Origin: Amblyomma americanum
Taxonomy: Eukaryota > Arthropoda > Arachnida > Ixodida > Ixodidae
Assembly: GCF_052857255.1 (NCBI RefSeq)
Contig: NC_135505.1
Span: 133,169,967 to 133,233,966 of the forward strand
Direction of reading: 5' to 3'
Length of the DNA stretch: 64,000 bases
The position numbers were made by a program, and so were the translations under genes. This document shows, in pieces, positions 12,823-23,430 of the stretch; positions within the stretch are counted from its first letter, which is position 1; every line of letters starts with the position of its first letter. The notes under the pieces are model-generated. The model saw only the letters and a list, made by a program, of their open reading frames with translations. It was not told the DNA's origin and did no database searches.

Positions 12823-13163
12823 AATTAATAGAACGAGAGAGACACGAAAGCTGATCGATAGAGAGACAAATGATAGATGTACGGGAAGAGAGAAAGATAG
12901 GAATACAGAAAAAATTACAGGCGCTCAGATTTAAAGACAATGAACTACTTTCTGAATACTGCTCGCAAATATCGAAAAAGGTGCTTCCTTTAGTAACACT
13001 CTCCCCGCCACCGACAGCTGAAAAAAAAGTTTTCATTCACTTACTCACCTCCGTTCTGCTTATTTATACATTCTCCTTTCAGATTGCTGGATCAGTCATC
13101 GCTTACACAGTTATTCTTGTGCAGACTAGCCAAAGCGCACAAGCCTCCTCGTCAACCCCCTGA
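10225..13163 (+). CDS. Gustatory receptor-like protein, copy 2 (intact, 4 coding exons, 392 aa)
   Basis: A predicted multi-pass chemoreceptor of the insect/chelicerate GR family, acting in the dendritic membrane of chemosensory neurons; its ligand is unknown. Coding exons are 10225-11163 (939 nt, donor GTGAGT), 11640-11708 (69 nt, donor GTACGT), 11793-11882 (90 nt, donor GTAAGC) and 13083-13163 (81 nt, stop TGA). All introns are phase 0, as in the conserved C-terminal introns of GRs. Hydrophobic segments lie at about residues 43-63, 76-98, 132-152, 168-190, 258-280 and 286-305; the seventh is in the last exon with AYTVILVQTS, a variant of the family's TYhhhhhQF motif. The ATG at 10225 has a good context (CACCATGA) and aligns with that of copy 4; an in-frame extension upstream has only a TTG. 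An acceptor AG at 10085-10086 opens the exon, so the 5' UTR is spliced. A poly(A) signal lies at 13366-13371. Confidence 0.85.
12330..12900. repeat. CAGA-rich degenerate repeat in last intron of GR copy 2
   Basis: About 570 bp of loose GACAGACAG / GAAAGACAGA words, with a (GA)n run near 12795-12822. It is the longest version of the tract seen before exon 4 in copies 1 and 3. Long minus-strand ORFs rich in Ser/Leu/Cys across it come from the repeat. Confidence 0.8.
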
Positions 13164-13365
13164 AAACATTTCTTCGGCTGAATGGCCGACAATGACTCCT
13201 CCTGACTCTATAGCCTGGCTCACACATGTCGTCGACATTTAATATTAGCCGAGGCTCGACTTATTCTGTTGTAAGCAAGGCCTTCATAATTTTTCCTCTG
13301 CACCGACAGCTTCTCTCCTTGAGCGACAACGCCGCTGCTAGCAGCATCCATCTGTTTAACCTTGC

Positions 13366-13371
13366 AATAAA
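13366..13371 (+). terminator. Poly(A) signal of GR copy 2
   Basis: AATAAA lies 203 bp after the stop. The surrounding 3' UTR (CTTGAGCGACAAC...GCTGCTAGCAGCATC...CTTGCAATAAAGG) aligns with that of copy 3 around 26754-26759. Confidence 0.7.
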
Positions 13372-13834
13372 GGCCACATATTGTTTTCTCACTTGAAACA
13401 TCTTTCAAATTTGTGTCCTGCCTGAAGTTTTTGGTTTGTGAACGCGATACTGTATGTTTAATTTGTAATGTCTGTTAGTCTGACCACACACCTATGAGTG
13501 TTCAGTAAATGCGCAGACAGTGCGCAAGCATAAAGTTATCGATTTTCTGTAGGACGCACGTAAAATATAAGATGTACAGTGTAGAGTTGATATAAATACA
13601 TGTCCTAAAAGAGAAACAGTGCGCGACAAGAACTAAATACTTACAGGCAGAGGCAACATAAAGGAGTATACCTTACAAACAGGCAGTTAGCGATTACTGC
13701 CCGTGTGCGATGTGAGCGACGAGAGCCTGGTGTTTAGTGGCCTATATTCTAATGTATTTATATTCAGATAACAGCTAATGAATCTAATTCTGATCATTGG
13801 ATTTGTGAACTACAGCAACAGGAAGTGCTCCCCT

Positions 13835-14080
13835 GAAAATAACTGTGATGTCTTCAGCATGTCGGCACTACGTAGGTTTTTTTCTCAGTAATGCAAAAAT
13901 ATCTGGTATTAGGTATTTGGGCTTAACATCACGAAAAGGTACACGTACTAGGAGGCACGCCACGAAGGAGGACTCCGCATTAATTTCGGACACCAGAGGC
14001 TCTTCAACCTGCGCTGATATCGCACAGCACACACTGAGCGCTTTTGTATTTATTCTCTAAAGAAATACAACAGCCTCCAC
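13835..14080 (-). repeat. Diverged SINE-like remnant
   Basis: Words such as GGAGGACTCCGCATTAAT and CGCTGATATCGCACAGCAC correspond to the minus-strand body of the tRNA-headed SINEs at 18647 and 53116. A sister remnant lies at 28340-28535, at a comparable distance 3' of copy 3. Both may descend from one insertion present before the GR unit was duplicated. Confidence 0.5.
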
Positions 14081-14115
14081 TGCGGCTATTTTATCCCGCG
14101 TCAATATTGAACGTA

Positions 14116-15440
14116 CAACATTTGTCCGTTAAGTTTCGAGACTAATTTATTTTCTTCTCTAGAAATGATTCCCCAAAACAAATGTTGGTGCGCATGTGTA
14201 GAGGCATTTTTCGGGCTAACTTGAGCTGTTTATGTTAATTGATGTGGCAATTGCTAGACGGCACCACAATTAGAAAAATAAGTTGTTACTGGTCGTTTGC
14301 GCATTCTACTGGGAGTGAATGTGGAGAGATGGACGTCCGCCTCGAACAGCGTGTAAACATAAAATTCTGTGTGAAGCTTGGCAAAACAGCCACACAGACA
14401 TATGAGCTCCTTCGTGACGCTTGCGGCAACGAGACATTATCGCGGGCGCGAGTTATCGAGTGGCAGAAGAGGTTCGTTTCGGGGAGAACGTCGGTGGAAG
14501 ACGACACAAGGCAGGGGCGCCCTTCAACCTCTCGGAATGAAAACAACCTGGCTCGGATCAAGGAAATCGTACAGCAAGACCGCAACATTACAGTCCGCAT
14601 GCTATCAGATGATCTCGACATTAGTAAGACAACATGCCACCAAATTTTTCGTGAGAACATGTGGAAACAAAAGCTGAATGCCAGGCTTGTGCCGCACTCG
14701 CTCACACAGGACCAGAAGGACACGCGCTGATTTGCTCACCGAGGCAGAAAAGGATGCTGCATTCGTCGACAGCACCATTGCTGAAGACGAAACAAGATAT
14801 TTTCAATACAATCCTCAAACAAAGATGTAGAGCGCCGAATGGCGGTCCACAAGCTCTCTGGAGTCGAGAAAGGTGCGGTGACTGAAGACCAAAACGAAGA
14901 CGACGCTGATAGTTTTTTCGATGCCAGAGGTGTGATACACCACGAGTTCATCGTACAAGGGCAAAGAGTGAATCAAGAGTTTTATATCCGCCTGCTCCAA
15001 CACATGCGTCATGCATTGCGACGCCGTCGCCCTGGCTTATGGGCATCTGGACAATTGAGCCTTCTCCAAGATAACGCAAGGCCGCACACTGCTGTCAGCG
15101 TAACAAAATTTCTCGCCCAGTCCACCATTACTGTACTTCCCCATCCGCCATAGTCGCCTAGCCTCTCCTCATGCGATTTTTTTTGTTTCCTCGTGTGAAG
15201 AGAGGCCTAAAAGGTCGCTGAAAGGGGTGCGTGGTGGCCATTCAAGACGCCACGACAAAAGAGCTGAGAGCCCTGCCAAAACAAGCATTTTCCAACTGTT
15301 TTCAAGACCTCAAAATGCGTTGGAAGCTGTGTACATACTACAAGACAGCCTATTTCAAAGGGTTGCTGCACAAGTGATTTCAATGTTAGACGCATTTTTT
15401 TTTAATGAGCTCAGTCTCGGAACTTCATGGACAAGGGTTG
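14116..15440 (+). mobile_element. mariner (Tc1/mariner) transposon, defective, 1325 bp
   Basis: The ends are exact: 28-bp terminal inverted repeats (left CAACATTTGTCCG..., right ends ...GGACAAGGGTTG) with 5 mismatches, flanked on both sides by TA (14114-14115 and 15441-15442), the mariner target. The internal + strand encodes a broken transposase. Length and ends match a full-size mariner of about 1.3 kb, so this is a complete but inactivated copy. It lies between GR copies 2 and 3. Confidence 0.92.
14329..15200 (+). pseudogene. mariner transposase pseudogene
   Basis: From ATG 14329 to a stop at 14728 the reading frame encodes the N-terminal paired helix-turn-helix DNA-binding region. It opens with RLEQRVNIKFCVKLGKTA and contains RARVIEWQKRF and a GRPSTSR linker, typical of mariner/SETMAR-type transposases. 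Then the frame breaks. The catalytic region continues in other frames, with DETRYFQYNPQTK near 14785-14825, an in-frame stop, and the second acidic motif DNARPH near 15070. The third-motif region (CDFFLFP) near 15170 lies beyond another stop, and the family's usual PDLAPCD reads S/SS at two positions. The protein cannot be functional. Confidence 0.88.
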
Positions 15441-15442
15441 TA

Positions 15443-16504
15443 TTTCAAAGCAGTGGCACTAAAACTCGGCCTTTAAAAACAACACCTTATAATTTATCTT
15501 TGAGTGTGACTCTGCGAAAAACCTATTCTGAACGGTCTAATACTTACGCCATACAGTGAAACGCAATACCTAGGTACGTTTTCAGTATGGAACCTAAAGG
15601 AGACGCATTCAGTTTGGCCTAACATTTTTCGCTTATAAAAATGCGAGAAGTTGATACTACATACCACTAAGGCTGCTGGGCAGCTCGTTTACGAAGCACG
15701 TTTGGCATGGATTGAGTAGAAAGAGCCCGTAAGCATAAAACGAGCCTCACTACTCTTGGTATAACCATTCATTTATGCACTAAACTGGACTACTGCATTC
15801 GGTTCATCAAGGCAGGGGAGTCTGTGTTCCCAACGCACGCGGTTGTACTTAATTTTTTTTTCCTTGTGGGGGTCGATAGACAGTGCCAAATAGCAATGAC
15901 TCAGGCTGGAGCTAATGCATAATTGTTTTCCTGTTTGCAGGTACATTTAGTCAGTGAGGACGGAGTAATTTTACATGCTACAACCGAAGATTGGATCAAT
16001 AGAACAGAAATGTCTGATTTCTGTCAGCTTTTATGAGCAGCAGCAGGAAATCTTCTTAAATCTGGAAAAAGGCCGGCGGTTTCGAATCCCACATTCCTCT
16101 AAAAAAATTAAAAATTCTCTTTGTGCGAAATTCTGCCCACAAAGATTTTAGAAAAAGGAACAATTCTTCGAAGGAAACATCTCTGACATCAGCAGAGATA
16201 ATCGCATAAATTAAAACAAACCTAAATCCGTGATTCTTTAATTAAGTAAGATATTGAGGATTGTTCTTTCGAGCGCGGGTGCTCAGAATTTTTAAAGATA
16301 TTGAATAAGAGATGGACGGTTCCTTTTTGACACGCGAGTGAATAGTTTTTCCCGGTGTTATACAAAAGCTTATTACAGTTAGTTTAAATCCGAAAAAACG
16401 TATGTCATTCCTTTGTCTGAGGTATTCAGTGTGAAATGACCATCCTTTTTTTCTTCGTGCACTTATGAACAACACTGACTAATATTCCTTGTTTTTTTTT
16501 TCAG
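15443..16504. other. 5' flank and presumed 5' UTR intron of GR copy 3
   Basis: The block at about 15680-15950 (CGTTTGGCATGGATTGAG, then CAGGCTGGAGCTAATG) aligns with 515-730 upstream of copy 1. The 3' part aligns with 1260-1315 (CAACACTG-CTAATATTC). It ends in a polypyrimidine tract and AG at 16504. No gene is present. Confidence 0.45.
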
Positions 16505-17560
16505 GAAGGTGCTCTTATCCTACACGTTTCCCTTGCTATATGAGCATTAAACTTGGCGCAGTCTCAGACACGAAATAGTTCATATGTCCAAAACACGAAT
16601 AAGTACCCTCACCACGACATCCTTCATGAAGAAGAATTTCAAGTTGCACGGCTGGATCTGTGCAGTTTCTGGAATTCAATTTGCTCTCTGTTTCCGAAAT
16701 TCCCATGCAGATGGCGCCAAAACTACATGGAAGCGATGCAACCTCGTCTACTCCTTTACTTGCATCCATGTGTTCGTCGTCTCCCAGACTTTGTACTTTT
16801 CCCAGCTTCATCACGCAATCTTTGACAAACTCAATATATTTACGACTTAATACCACTTTCTTATGCTCACCTTAGTTCTCCTCAAAATACTTATCTGCAT
16901 GCTGAGCACTATTGTGAATTCCAGCCGCATCGTCGCTGTGATCAAAGAATCGGCGAATTACGAGAGGCGAGTGAATTCCCGCCGAAGAGACGCGATTGGA
17001 CCGTGGCCGGCTGGGGCGTTCGGTTTTTACACTGCGTCGGCTTTGTTGCATACATATGTACTTGCGCTTACCTTTCATTCGACTTCGTCGACAGCATTGT
17101 GCATAGTAAAGCATTAGCCATATTCGTAAAGTCAACGTGCTTTGTCGGAGAATTCCTCTTCTATGTTTACGACATTACACATTTTCTTGTCATGAGACCT
17201 TGCTCCGAGGGCCTTGCACGTCAGCACGAAATTCTTCGTTCAATTCGTGATGCTGAGCATCGCTGGAGTCAAAGCATCGCTGGAGTCAATGTTACCGAGC
17301 TCTCCATAATGGTGCAGAAGTTAAGACTTAACCTCTGGAAGATAATGAAGTTCAAAGATAGGCTCGACAACGTTTTGGGTTGGTACGTCACGGCGTCTGG
17401 TTTCCCCATCATGTTGTACGCGTGAATCACAGTCTATATGTTATTATTTGAACACTTTTCTGTCGGACATCGAGTTTTAGTTCTGCAAAGTCTTTCGTCG
17501 TGCCTCGACTTACTTGATATCACCGATTTGAGCCATGAGCCAGGAGGTGATGCAAAAGAG
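16505..17560 (+). pseudogene. Gustatory receptor-like pseudogene, copy 3, exon 1
   Basis: It is clearly homologous to exon 1 of copies 1, 2 and 4. The 5' acceptor (TTTTTCAG|GAAGG) is kept. The conserved start ATG reads ACG near 16615, though an upstream ATG (16584) remains in frame. A TAA ends the frame at about 16850, and a deletion follows around 16975-16985 (the NF.PPKRR region). The frame reopens at 17003-17425, contains a small internal duplication (GCATCGCTGGAGTCAA twice near 17257-17285) and ends at a TGA where intact copies read Cys-Val. The exon 3' end is lost near 17550. Exons 2 and 3 were not found before the presumed last exon at 26468, 8.9 kb away. Confidence 0.85.
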
Positions 17561-18270
17561 TGAGCGGTTAAAAAATACGGTACATTGAAGAATGGTCAAA
17601 ATCACTAGAAAGCATGTAACAAGCGAGGTCACCTGAACGATATAAAGCAACTGAAAGAGATGTGAATAACACGGTTGAGTTTAGCGCAGCAAACGATAAT
17701 GAATGAAAGTAGAGACATCAGCAAATAGAGGCTGCAGCAATGCGGAACGACAAAGTGTGATTGCCGTTTGTTGTGCGACGGAAACGTTAAATCCATGAAT
17801 TGTTTGGCTGGTGTTGTGTATAGAATTTTGTGTGGCAAGGTTGAATAATTTAACAAAATAGTGATTCTGGGTGCGAATAGCAGCCTTCTAATGGCGAATA
17901 GGGCGTAATGAGAACACGGGTTCAACAGGAAGTATTCCATATGATGCGAAGTAGCCGGACGTATGATCACGGTAGAGATTTCTGCAATGGCTCTAATTTA
18001 ACCTTTATGGTATGTTCATTTATAGTGTTTATAAACCCATGCGTCTCTAAAACTACTAGATCTTTTTTGGCCTTTGCAATTTTAATCATATCAATGTCTA
18101 GGTCACCACTAAGGAAAACCGAGTATTTATTAAAAAGATACAAAATCTAAAAGGGTTAAAAAAAGAAAATTTCGCAAATCACCTTTCGCAGGTCGATAAA
18201 GAATCAAGAAAACTGTGACTTGTCACGCATTGTCACCGTTAGTAGTCGTCAGTGGTCACAGTAAGCTCCG
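17561..18270. other. Repeat-interrupted intron-like region of GR copy 3, nothing recognised
   Basis: AT-rich sequence with only short ORFs. No exon 2 or 3 homologue and no domain was recognised. Confidence 0.3.
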
Positions 18271-18282
18271 AAACAAGGTGCA

Positions 18283-18644
18283 GCCGCGGTCAAAAATACG
18301 CGGGCCACGGCTCCGGCGCAAGGAGCGGCTGCGGGGCCGCACCGCGGCGCTGCTATCTGCGTCGGGCGCTCGCTGCTAGGGTGCACACAGTGGCGACAAA
18401 GCTTCGACCTCTCTCCCCTGAGCACGCCTCACGGCGGATGAATGTCAAGTGCAGCGTTCAGCTGTTTCGCGACTGGCGGTCAGTACGAAAGAGGGCTCTG
18501 CAATGCGTGCTGCGTATGACTTTCAGCGCCTACTCGAATATCTCGTCTTCCCTATGCACAGATCGGCTACGGCAGGCGCGCGTTGGGCAGTTCGACTAAG
18601 CGCGTCTGCCTGCGAAGCGTCCGAGTTCGGTTCGCATGCCGTAC

Positions 18645-18727
<83 letters not shown>

Positions 18728-19640
18728 TGGTTTTTGGGGAAAGGGAACGGCACAGTATCTGTCTCATATATCGTTGGACACCTGAACCGCGCCGTATGGG
18801 AAGGGATAAAGGAGGGAGTGAAAGAAGAAAGGAAGAGGAGGTGCCGTAGTGGAGGGCTCCGGAATAATTTCGACCACCTGGGGATATTTAACGTGCACTG
18901 ACATCGCACAGCACACGGGCGCCTTAGCGTTTTTCCTCCATGAAAACGCAGCCGCCGCGGTCGGGTTCGAACGCGGGAACTCCGGATCAGTAGTCGAGCG
19001 CCCTAACCACTGAGCCACCGCGGCGGGTGCCATACTTACGCGCGTCTCGCGTTCGTGTACGCCTCGCTCCAGTGCCCGGCGCTTTGTCGGGTGAACCCTA
19101 ATTAGTATCTGGAAATCGCTCCTTTAAAATCGTCAATTTCAAGCTAAAAAAATCTAAGCACGTTCCTGCTGCAACGAAATTACGAGTAACACACTGCCAG
19201 AAACAAAACAGGGCTTCACCGAGTTCACAGACCGGGGTCCTGACGCGACAATAACTTGTTCTGCCCTATTTATTGAGCACCGTAAGGCCCGTGCACCAAG
19301 GCTCACCACGCATGGGCGAGCGGGGCATACGACAGCGAAGCAGTATCGAGGCGGCAATGGCGAACCGCGCGCACTACCCTTCATTACGGCTGGCAAACGA
19401 CGCCAAGCGGCGACCCCTTCATACTGACCGTGAGGCGCGAAACAGCTGAACGCCGCACTTGACATTCACTAGCCGTGCGGCGGACTCAGGGGAGAGTGAG
19501 AAGCTTTGTCGTCACTCTGTGCACCCTCGCAGCGAGCGCCTGACAGAGGTAGCAGCGCCGCGGTGCGGCCCCACAGCCGCTCCTTACACCGGAGCCGTGG
19601 GCCGCGTATTTTTGATCGCGGCTGTACATGTTCAAACAAT
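18283..19640. mobile_element. Element with ~190-bp inverted termini and nested SINE
   Basis: The segment about 18283-18475 and the segment about 19445-19640 are inverted copies. The outer ends read CAGCCGCGGTCAAAAATACG on the left and, complemented, CAGCCGCGATCAAAAATACG on the right; both run inward through CACGGCTCCGG and CAAAGCTTC. About 970 bp lie between them, of which 381 bp is a SINE inserted later. No transposase ORF is seen in the remaining ~590 bp, so this looks like a non-autonomous DNA transposon with long inverted repeats. I found no convincing target duplication; the superfamily is undetermined. Confidence 0.65.
18647..19027 (-). mobile_element. tRNA-headed SINE (Ruka-like) with (AAT)n tail
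   Basis: Read on the minus strand it starts with a tRNA-like head: A box close to TGGCTCAGTGG and B box close to GGTTCGAACCC near 18960-19025. A body follows with GTGCACGTTAAA and GTCGAAATTATTCCGGAG, and an (AAT/ATT)n tail of about 80 bp at 18647-18727. A near-identical 10-bp target duplication flanks it: TGCCGTACTT at 18637-18646 and TGCCATACTT at 19028-19037. Confidence 0.9.
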
Positions 19641-19644
19641 TTTT

Positions 19645-21512
19645 AATCAGCAGCGTCACGCCACCACCACGCTTCAGTGTGTGGCTTCGCTCAAAATTTA
19701 TGTAGTCGTGCAACACGAAGGACACAGAACTACCATCCTGGACGTTTCACATATCATGATCACTTCAAAAAATGTAAGTCGCATTGATTAAATAATGAAG
19801 ATCGTCGTGTTTCATTTCCAGTAAGCGTGCATTAAGGTGAAGAAAAGATAAAGGACCGTTGTGATAAATGTTTTTGTTGTTGCAGAGCCAGGAGGATAGC
19901 AGGAAACAACTACTAAATACTATGCACATAGCCACGCGCATGATTGCCATCTAATCGCGGCGTGGCTGTTTCCATAGTCATCTTGTTTTCTAGGTCGTCC
20001 AAGCAGTTGATTCGAAGTACATTCGTCTTCTCAGCTTGAATAGCACAATTTTTTCCCATCTTTTTAACCTTAACCAGCTTTTTTCTTTGTGATGGTTTCG
20101 CCTAGCAGTTTGTTTTGGCGAGTTAGATTACCATTTACAAAGATAGCGCTTTCGGAACTGTAGCCAAGGGCGCTTGTCCTGATTCGCATTTACTTTGCAT
20201 TTGCCAACAGAAAGCTATGCTTTTCCTGCCGGGTAAAGCCCACAATGATGTTCATTTCACCACCTCCTCTGGTAGCGACACTAAGGTAGACATCAATGTC
20301 AGCTTTCGAGATAGGTTTGCTAATCAGTGTGCCTAATCTGACTACAGCGTGCCACCATCCTTAGAAACCCCTTTGATCCTGGAATATTGTTCCAATTTAC
20401 TAACTGATCTAGCTTGAGGTTTTCTTCTTTCATTGCGTGAATGGTGTCTCGAAACTATTTGAACATTTGATTAGTTCCTTAATATCGACTTTCGTTTCGG
20501 ATATGCCATAACACAGTTCACTACAGAATCCAGCAAGCATTTATTTTCGTTTTTTTTTAAGTTCCTGCCTGAGGCTATCACATTCAGTACAATCTTCCGC
20601 GTCCTCATCCTTCTTCGCTTTTTTTTTCAATGGCGTCGCGAGAAGGCTACGTACGCAGGGCAGTCAGTTATTCTCGTAAGCACATCTTGGTTCAACCCGA
20701 GCTCAGAGAAGCTACAATAGCTTTACAATTAAAAATGCAGGCTTACCTGCAAAAATGCAGGGATATCCGTATATGGCTCACAGATTCACCGCTGTATAAC
20801 GAAGCCTTCTAGACTGGAGCAGACTACTATCTTCTCGGATGAGGCAGACGGCGCTCCGCAGCAGCGTGCGGCAGTAGGGGTGGCGATAAGACGGCTTCAG
20901 AATGCGCTTGTGCTTGTCATGCCGATGAAAGATCCCCAGTGTAGATAATCTTTGTACTGTTTGTTCATTCTTGAAAGCTGCCGGCGCGCGGATTTATCGC
21001 TTTGTTTGCGGTGCAAGACGCGACCAGATTTATCTCGATTGATCGCATCCAGGCGGAGCCGTTTCTATGTTGTCCCAGAATGTTGTGGTGACTTTGCACG
21101 CCGTATCTCGAAAGTTGGCTGCCAGCTTCAAATTGAGCACGGCCGACCGCGGAGGGGGTTCTGTTCGACGACCGCCGAGCACGCTTGTTGCTACGCCGCC
21201 ACCGAGGCATTCAGTTTTTTGCGGGCTCAAATCTGCAAAAATGAAGAGTTTCGTTTGGAAGCCATTTTCTCGGTCTTCCTGCTAGCCGGACTGCAGCCAC
21301 CACAAGGTGACACGAGCCTCCAGCGTGTGGTGTAGGCAGCAAAAATGCAGGCAATGTGGCTCAGAAGCACCGTTGCCGAACCAACAGATTCTAAGGAAAG
21401 CAGTGGATGTATGGAGAACTTGCGCTGAAGTTTGCGGTGCCGATTGCAGCGCCATAACACACTGCCTAGCGAGAAGAGCAAGCAGTTTTGGGTAGTAATC
21501 GTAGTACTTTTC
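19645..21512. other. No gene recognised
   Basis: Mixed AT-rich (19650-20800) and GC-richer (20820-21500) sequence. ORFs of 60-127 codons overlap on both strands at 20950-21480 without a recognisable domain. The repeated phrase GGCAGCAAAAATGCAGG / GCAAAAATGCAGG at 20733, 20752 and 21337 is noted only. Confidence 0.3.
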
Positions 21513-21750
21513 TAAGCCGCCGCGGTGGCTGAGTGGTTATGGCGTTCGGCTGCCGGTCCGAAAGACGCGGGTTCGATCCCAGTCGCGGCGGTCGAATTTC
21601 GATGGAGGCGAAATTATAGAGGCCCGTGTGCTGTGCGATGTCAGTGCACGTAAAAGAACCCCAGGTGGTCGGAATTTCCGGAGCCCTTCACTACGGCGTC
21701 CCTCATAGCCTTAGTCGCTTTGGGACGTTAAGCCTCTATAAACCAAACCA
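21513..21750 (+). mobile_element. tRNA-headed SINE (Ruka-like), full length
   Basis: The tRNA-like head GCCGCCGCGGTGGCTGAGTG begins at 21516, with A box TGGCTGAGTGG and B box GGTTCGATCCC. The body contains GAGGCCCGTGTGCTGTGCGA and CCCCAGGTGGTCGGAATTTC, and the 3' end is AAACCAAACCA. The 9-bp target duplication GTACTTTTC is present at 21504-21512 and 21751-21759. The head folds as a tRNA-like acceptor stem (CCGCCGC with GCGGCGG). This is the best reference copy in the window. Confidence 0.93.
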
Positions 21751-22224
21751 GTACTTTTCCGCGCCACCTTCAGGCGCATATTGGCGTGAGCCTCCGCGCT
21801 CTGTCGAAGGCGCACGTGCCGTGAGTCAGCTATCTGGGCTACGCCGAGAGAAGCTAGGCAATGAATGCTGTCAGCCAAACGCGGGTATCTAATCGCGCAG
21901 AATGTGTTCTCGCGTTTCCAGCGCCCCAAGCGGCTGACAAAAGCAGTTTTGAGTCACTGAATGGAACAATTGCAGTGCCACCTTGGCAGCCCCGGCTCCC
22001 CATACGGCCTAAAGAGACAGGGGCGAACTCTGCTCAAAGGTAATAAGCGTGTTAATATAGACAAAAAAAGCGGTAGGGGCTTAACGTAGTTAAACCTAAT
22101 ACACGTGCGACAGCAGGGGACTCTTAAGCACCGTCTTAAGGGCTTTAGAGGGTTTATGCCCATATATGCGGAATTGGTCACTATCTACTTAACATTCGCA
22201 GATGGCGCCGAGTACTCGTGCAAG

Positions 22225-22370
22225 TACAAGCTCAGTGGCGCAGTGGTTAAACGATGCGTCACTGCACTGGCTGTTTCTATCACAGCCACCGGTCGTGATT
22301 GTGCGACTCATGTTGCTCTTGCCGAGCAACATCTCGCGATCAATCACTAATTTAACTGCCACCTGCCATG
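22225..22370 (+). repeat. Second-type SINE-like fragment
   Basis: It opens with an A-box-like TGGCGCAGTGGTTAAACGAT, followed by CACAGCCACCGG and GTTGCTCTTGCCGAG. The latter words recur in reverse at about 37050-37130. This suggests a dispersed tRNA-derived repeat different from the Ruka-like family. No clear ends. Confidence 0.45.
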
Positions 22371-22465
22371 TTGGTCAGCTTGCTCACAATCCGATGAGCA
22401 GTTTTTCATGACGTCACAAGGTTACGTGACCTAGGCGGCGCGGCGCCATCATCTCATTGGCTACA
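22371..22465 (+). promoter_or_regulatory. CRE plus inverted CCAAT box next to the 51-bp array
   Basis: A perfect cAMP-response-type palindrome TGACGTCA lies at about 22410-22417, followed by a GC-rich stretch and an ATTGGCTA (inverted CCAAT, NF-Y type) box just before the tandem array. The arrangement looks promoter-like, but no transcript start or gene is identifiable downstream. Inference only. Confidence 0.3.
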
Positions 22466-23430
22466 GCTCCCGAGAACCTACTACGAACTTACCCGAGCTT
22501 CCTCCCATTGGCTGCAGCTTGCGCGACGATCTTGGGAACTTACCCGAGCTTTCTACCATTGGCTGCAGCTTGCGTGACGATCCTCGGAACTTACCCGAGC
22601 TTCCTCTCATTGGCTGCAACTTGCGCGACGATCTTCGGAACTTACCCGAGCTTTCTACCATTGGCTGCAGCTTGCGTGACGATCCTCGGAACTTACCCGA
22701 GCTTCCTCTCATTGGCTGCAGCTTTCGTGACGATCCTCGGAACTTACCCGAGCTTCCTCTCATTGGCTGCAGCTTGCGCGACGATCTTCGGAACTTATCC
22801 GAGCTTCCTCTCATTGGCTGCAGGTTGCGCGACGATCTTCGGAACTTACCCGAGCTTCCTCCCATTGGCTGCAGCTTGCACGACGATCTTGGGAGCTTAC
22901 CCGAGCTTTCTACCATTGGCTGCAGCTTGCGTGACGATCCTCGGAACTTACCCGAGCTTCCTCTCATTGGCTGCAACTTGCGCGACGATCTTCGGAACTT
23001 ACCCGAGCTTTCTACCATTGGCTGCAGCTTGCGTGACGATCCTCGGAACTTACCCGAGCTTCCTCTCATTGGCTGCAGCTTGCGCGACGATCTTCGGAAC
23101 TTACCCGAGCTTCCTCTCATTGGCTGCAGCTTGCGCGACGATCTTCGGAACTTATCCGAGCTTCCTCTCATTGGCTGCAGGTTGCGCGACGATCTTCGGA
23201 ACTTACCCGAGCTTCCTCTCATTGGCTGCAGCTTGCGCGACGATCTTCGGAACTTATCCGAGCTTCCTCTCATTGGCTGCAGGTTGCGCGACGATCTTCG
23301 GAACTTACCCGAGCTTCCTCCCATTGGCTGCAGCTCACGCGACGATCTTCCGAATTTACCCGAGCTTCGTCCTATTGGCTGCAGCTTGCGCGATGCTCCT
23401 CCCAACTTACCCCCGCTTACTCGGGTAAGC
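22466..23430. repeat. 51-bp tandem repeat array, about 18 units, each with an ATTGG box
   Basis: Unit length is 51 bp, with consensus words ACTTACCCGAGCTT, CATTGGCTGCAGC and GCGACGATCTT. About 18 full units are followed by a degenerate one ending in CTTACTCGGGTAAGC. Because 51 is divisible by 3, three long frames stay open (two on +, one on -) as 17-residue repeat proteins, e.g. units starting TYPSFL. Every unit has an ATTGGCTG box, the reverse of a CCAAT box, and PstI-like CTGCAG. A protein product cannot be excluded, but several equally open frames argue that none is selected. Confidence 0.93.

Noticed and set aside
21516..21592. tRNA gene with good A and B boxes
   Set aside because: It continues into a shared SINE body with target duplication; several near copies are in the window.
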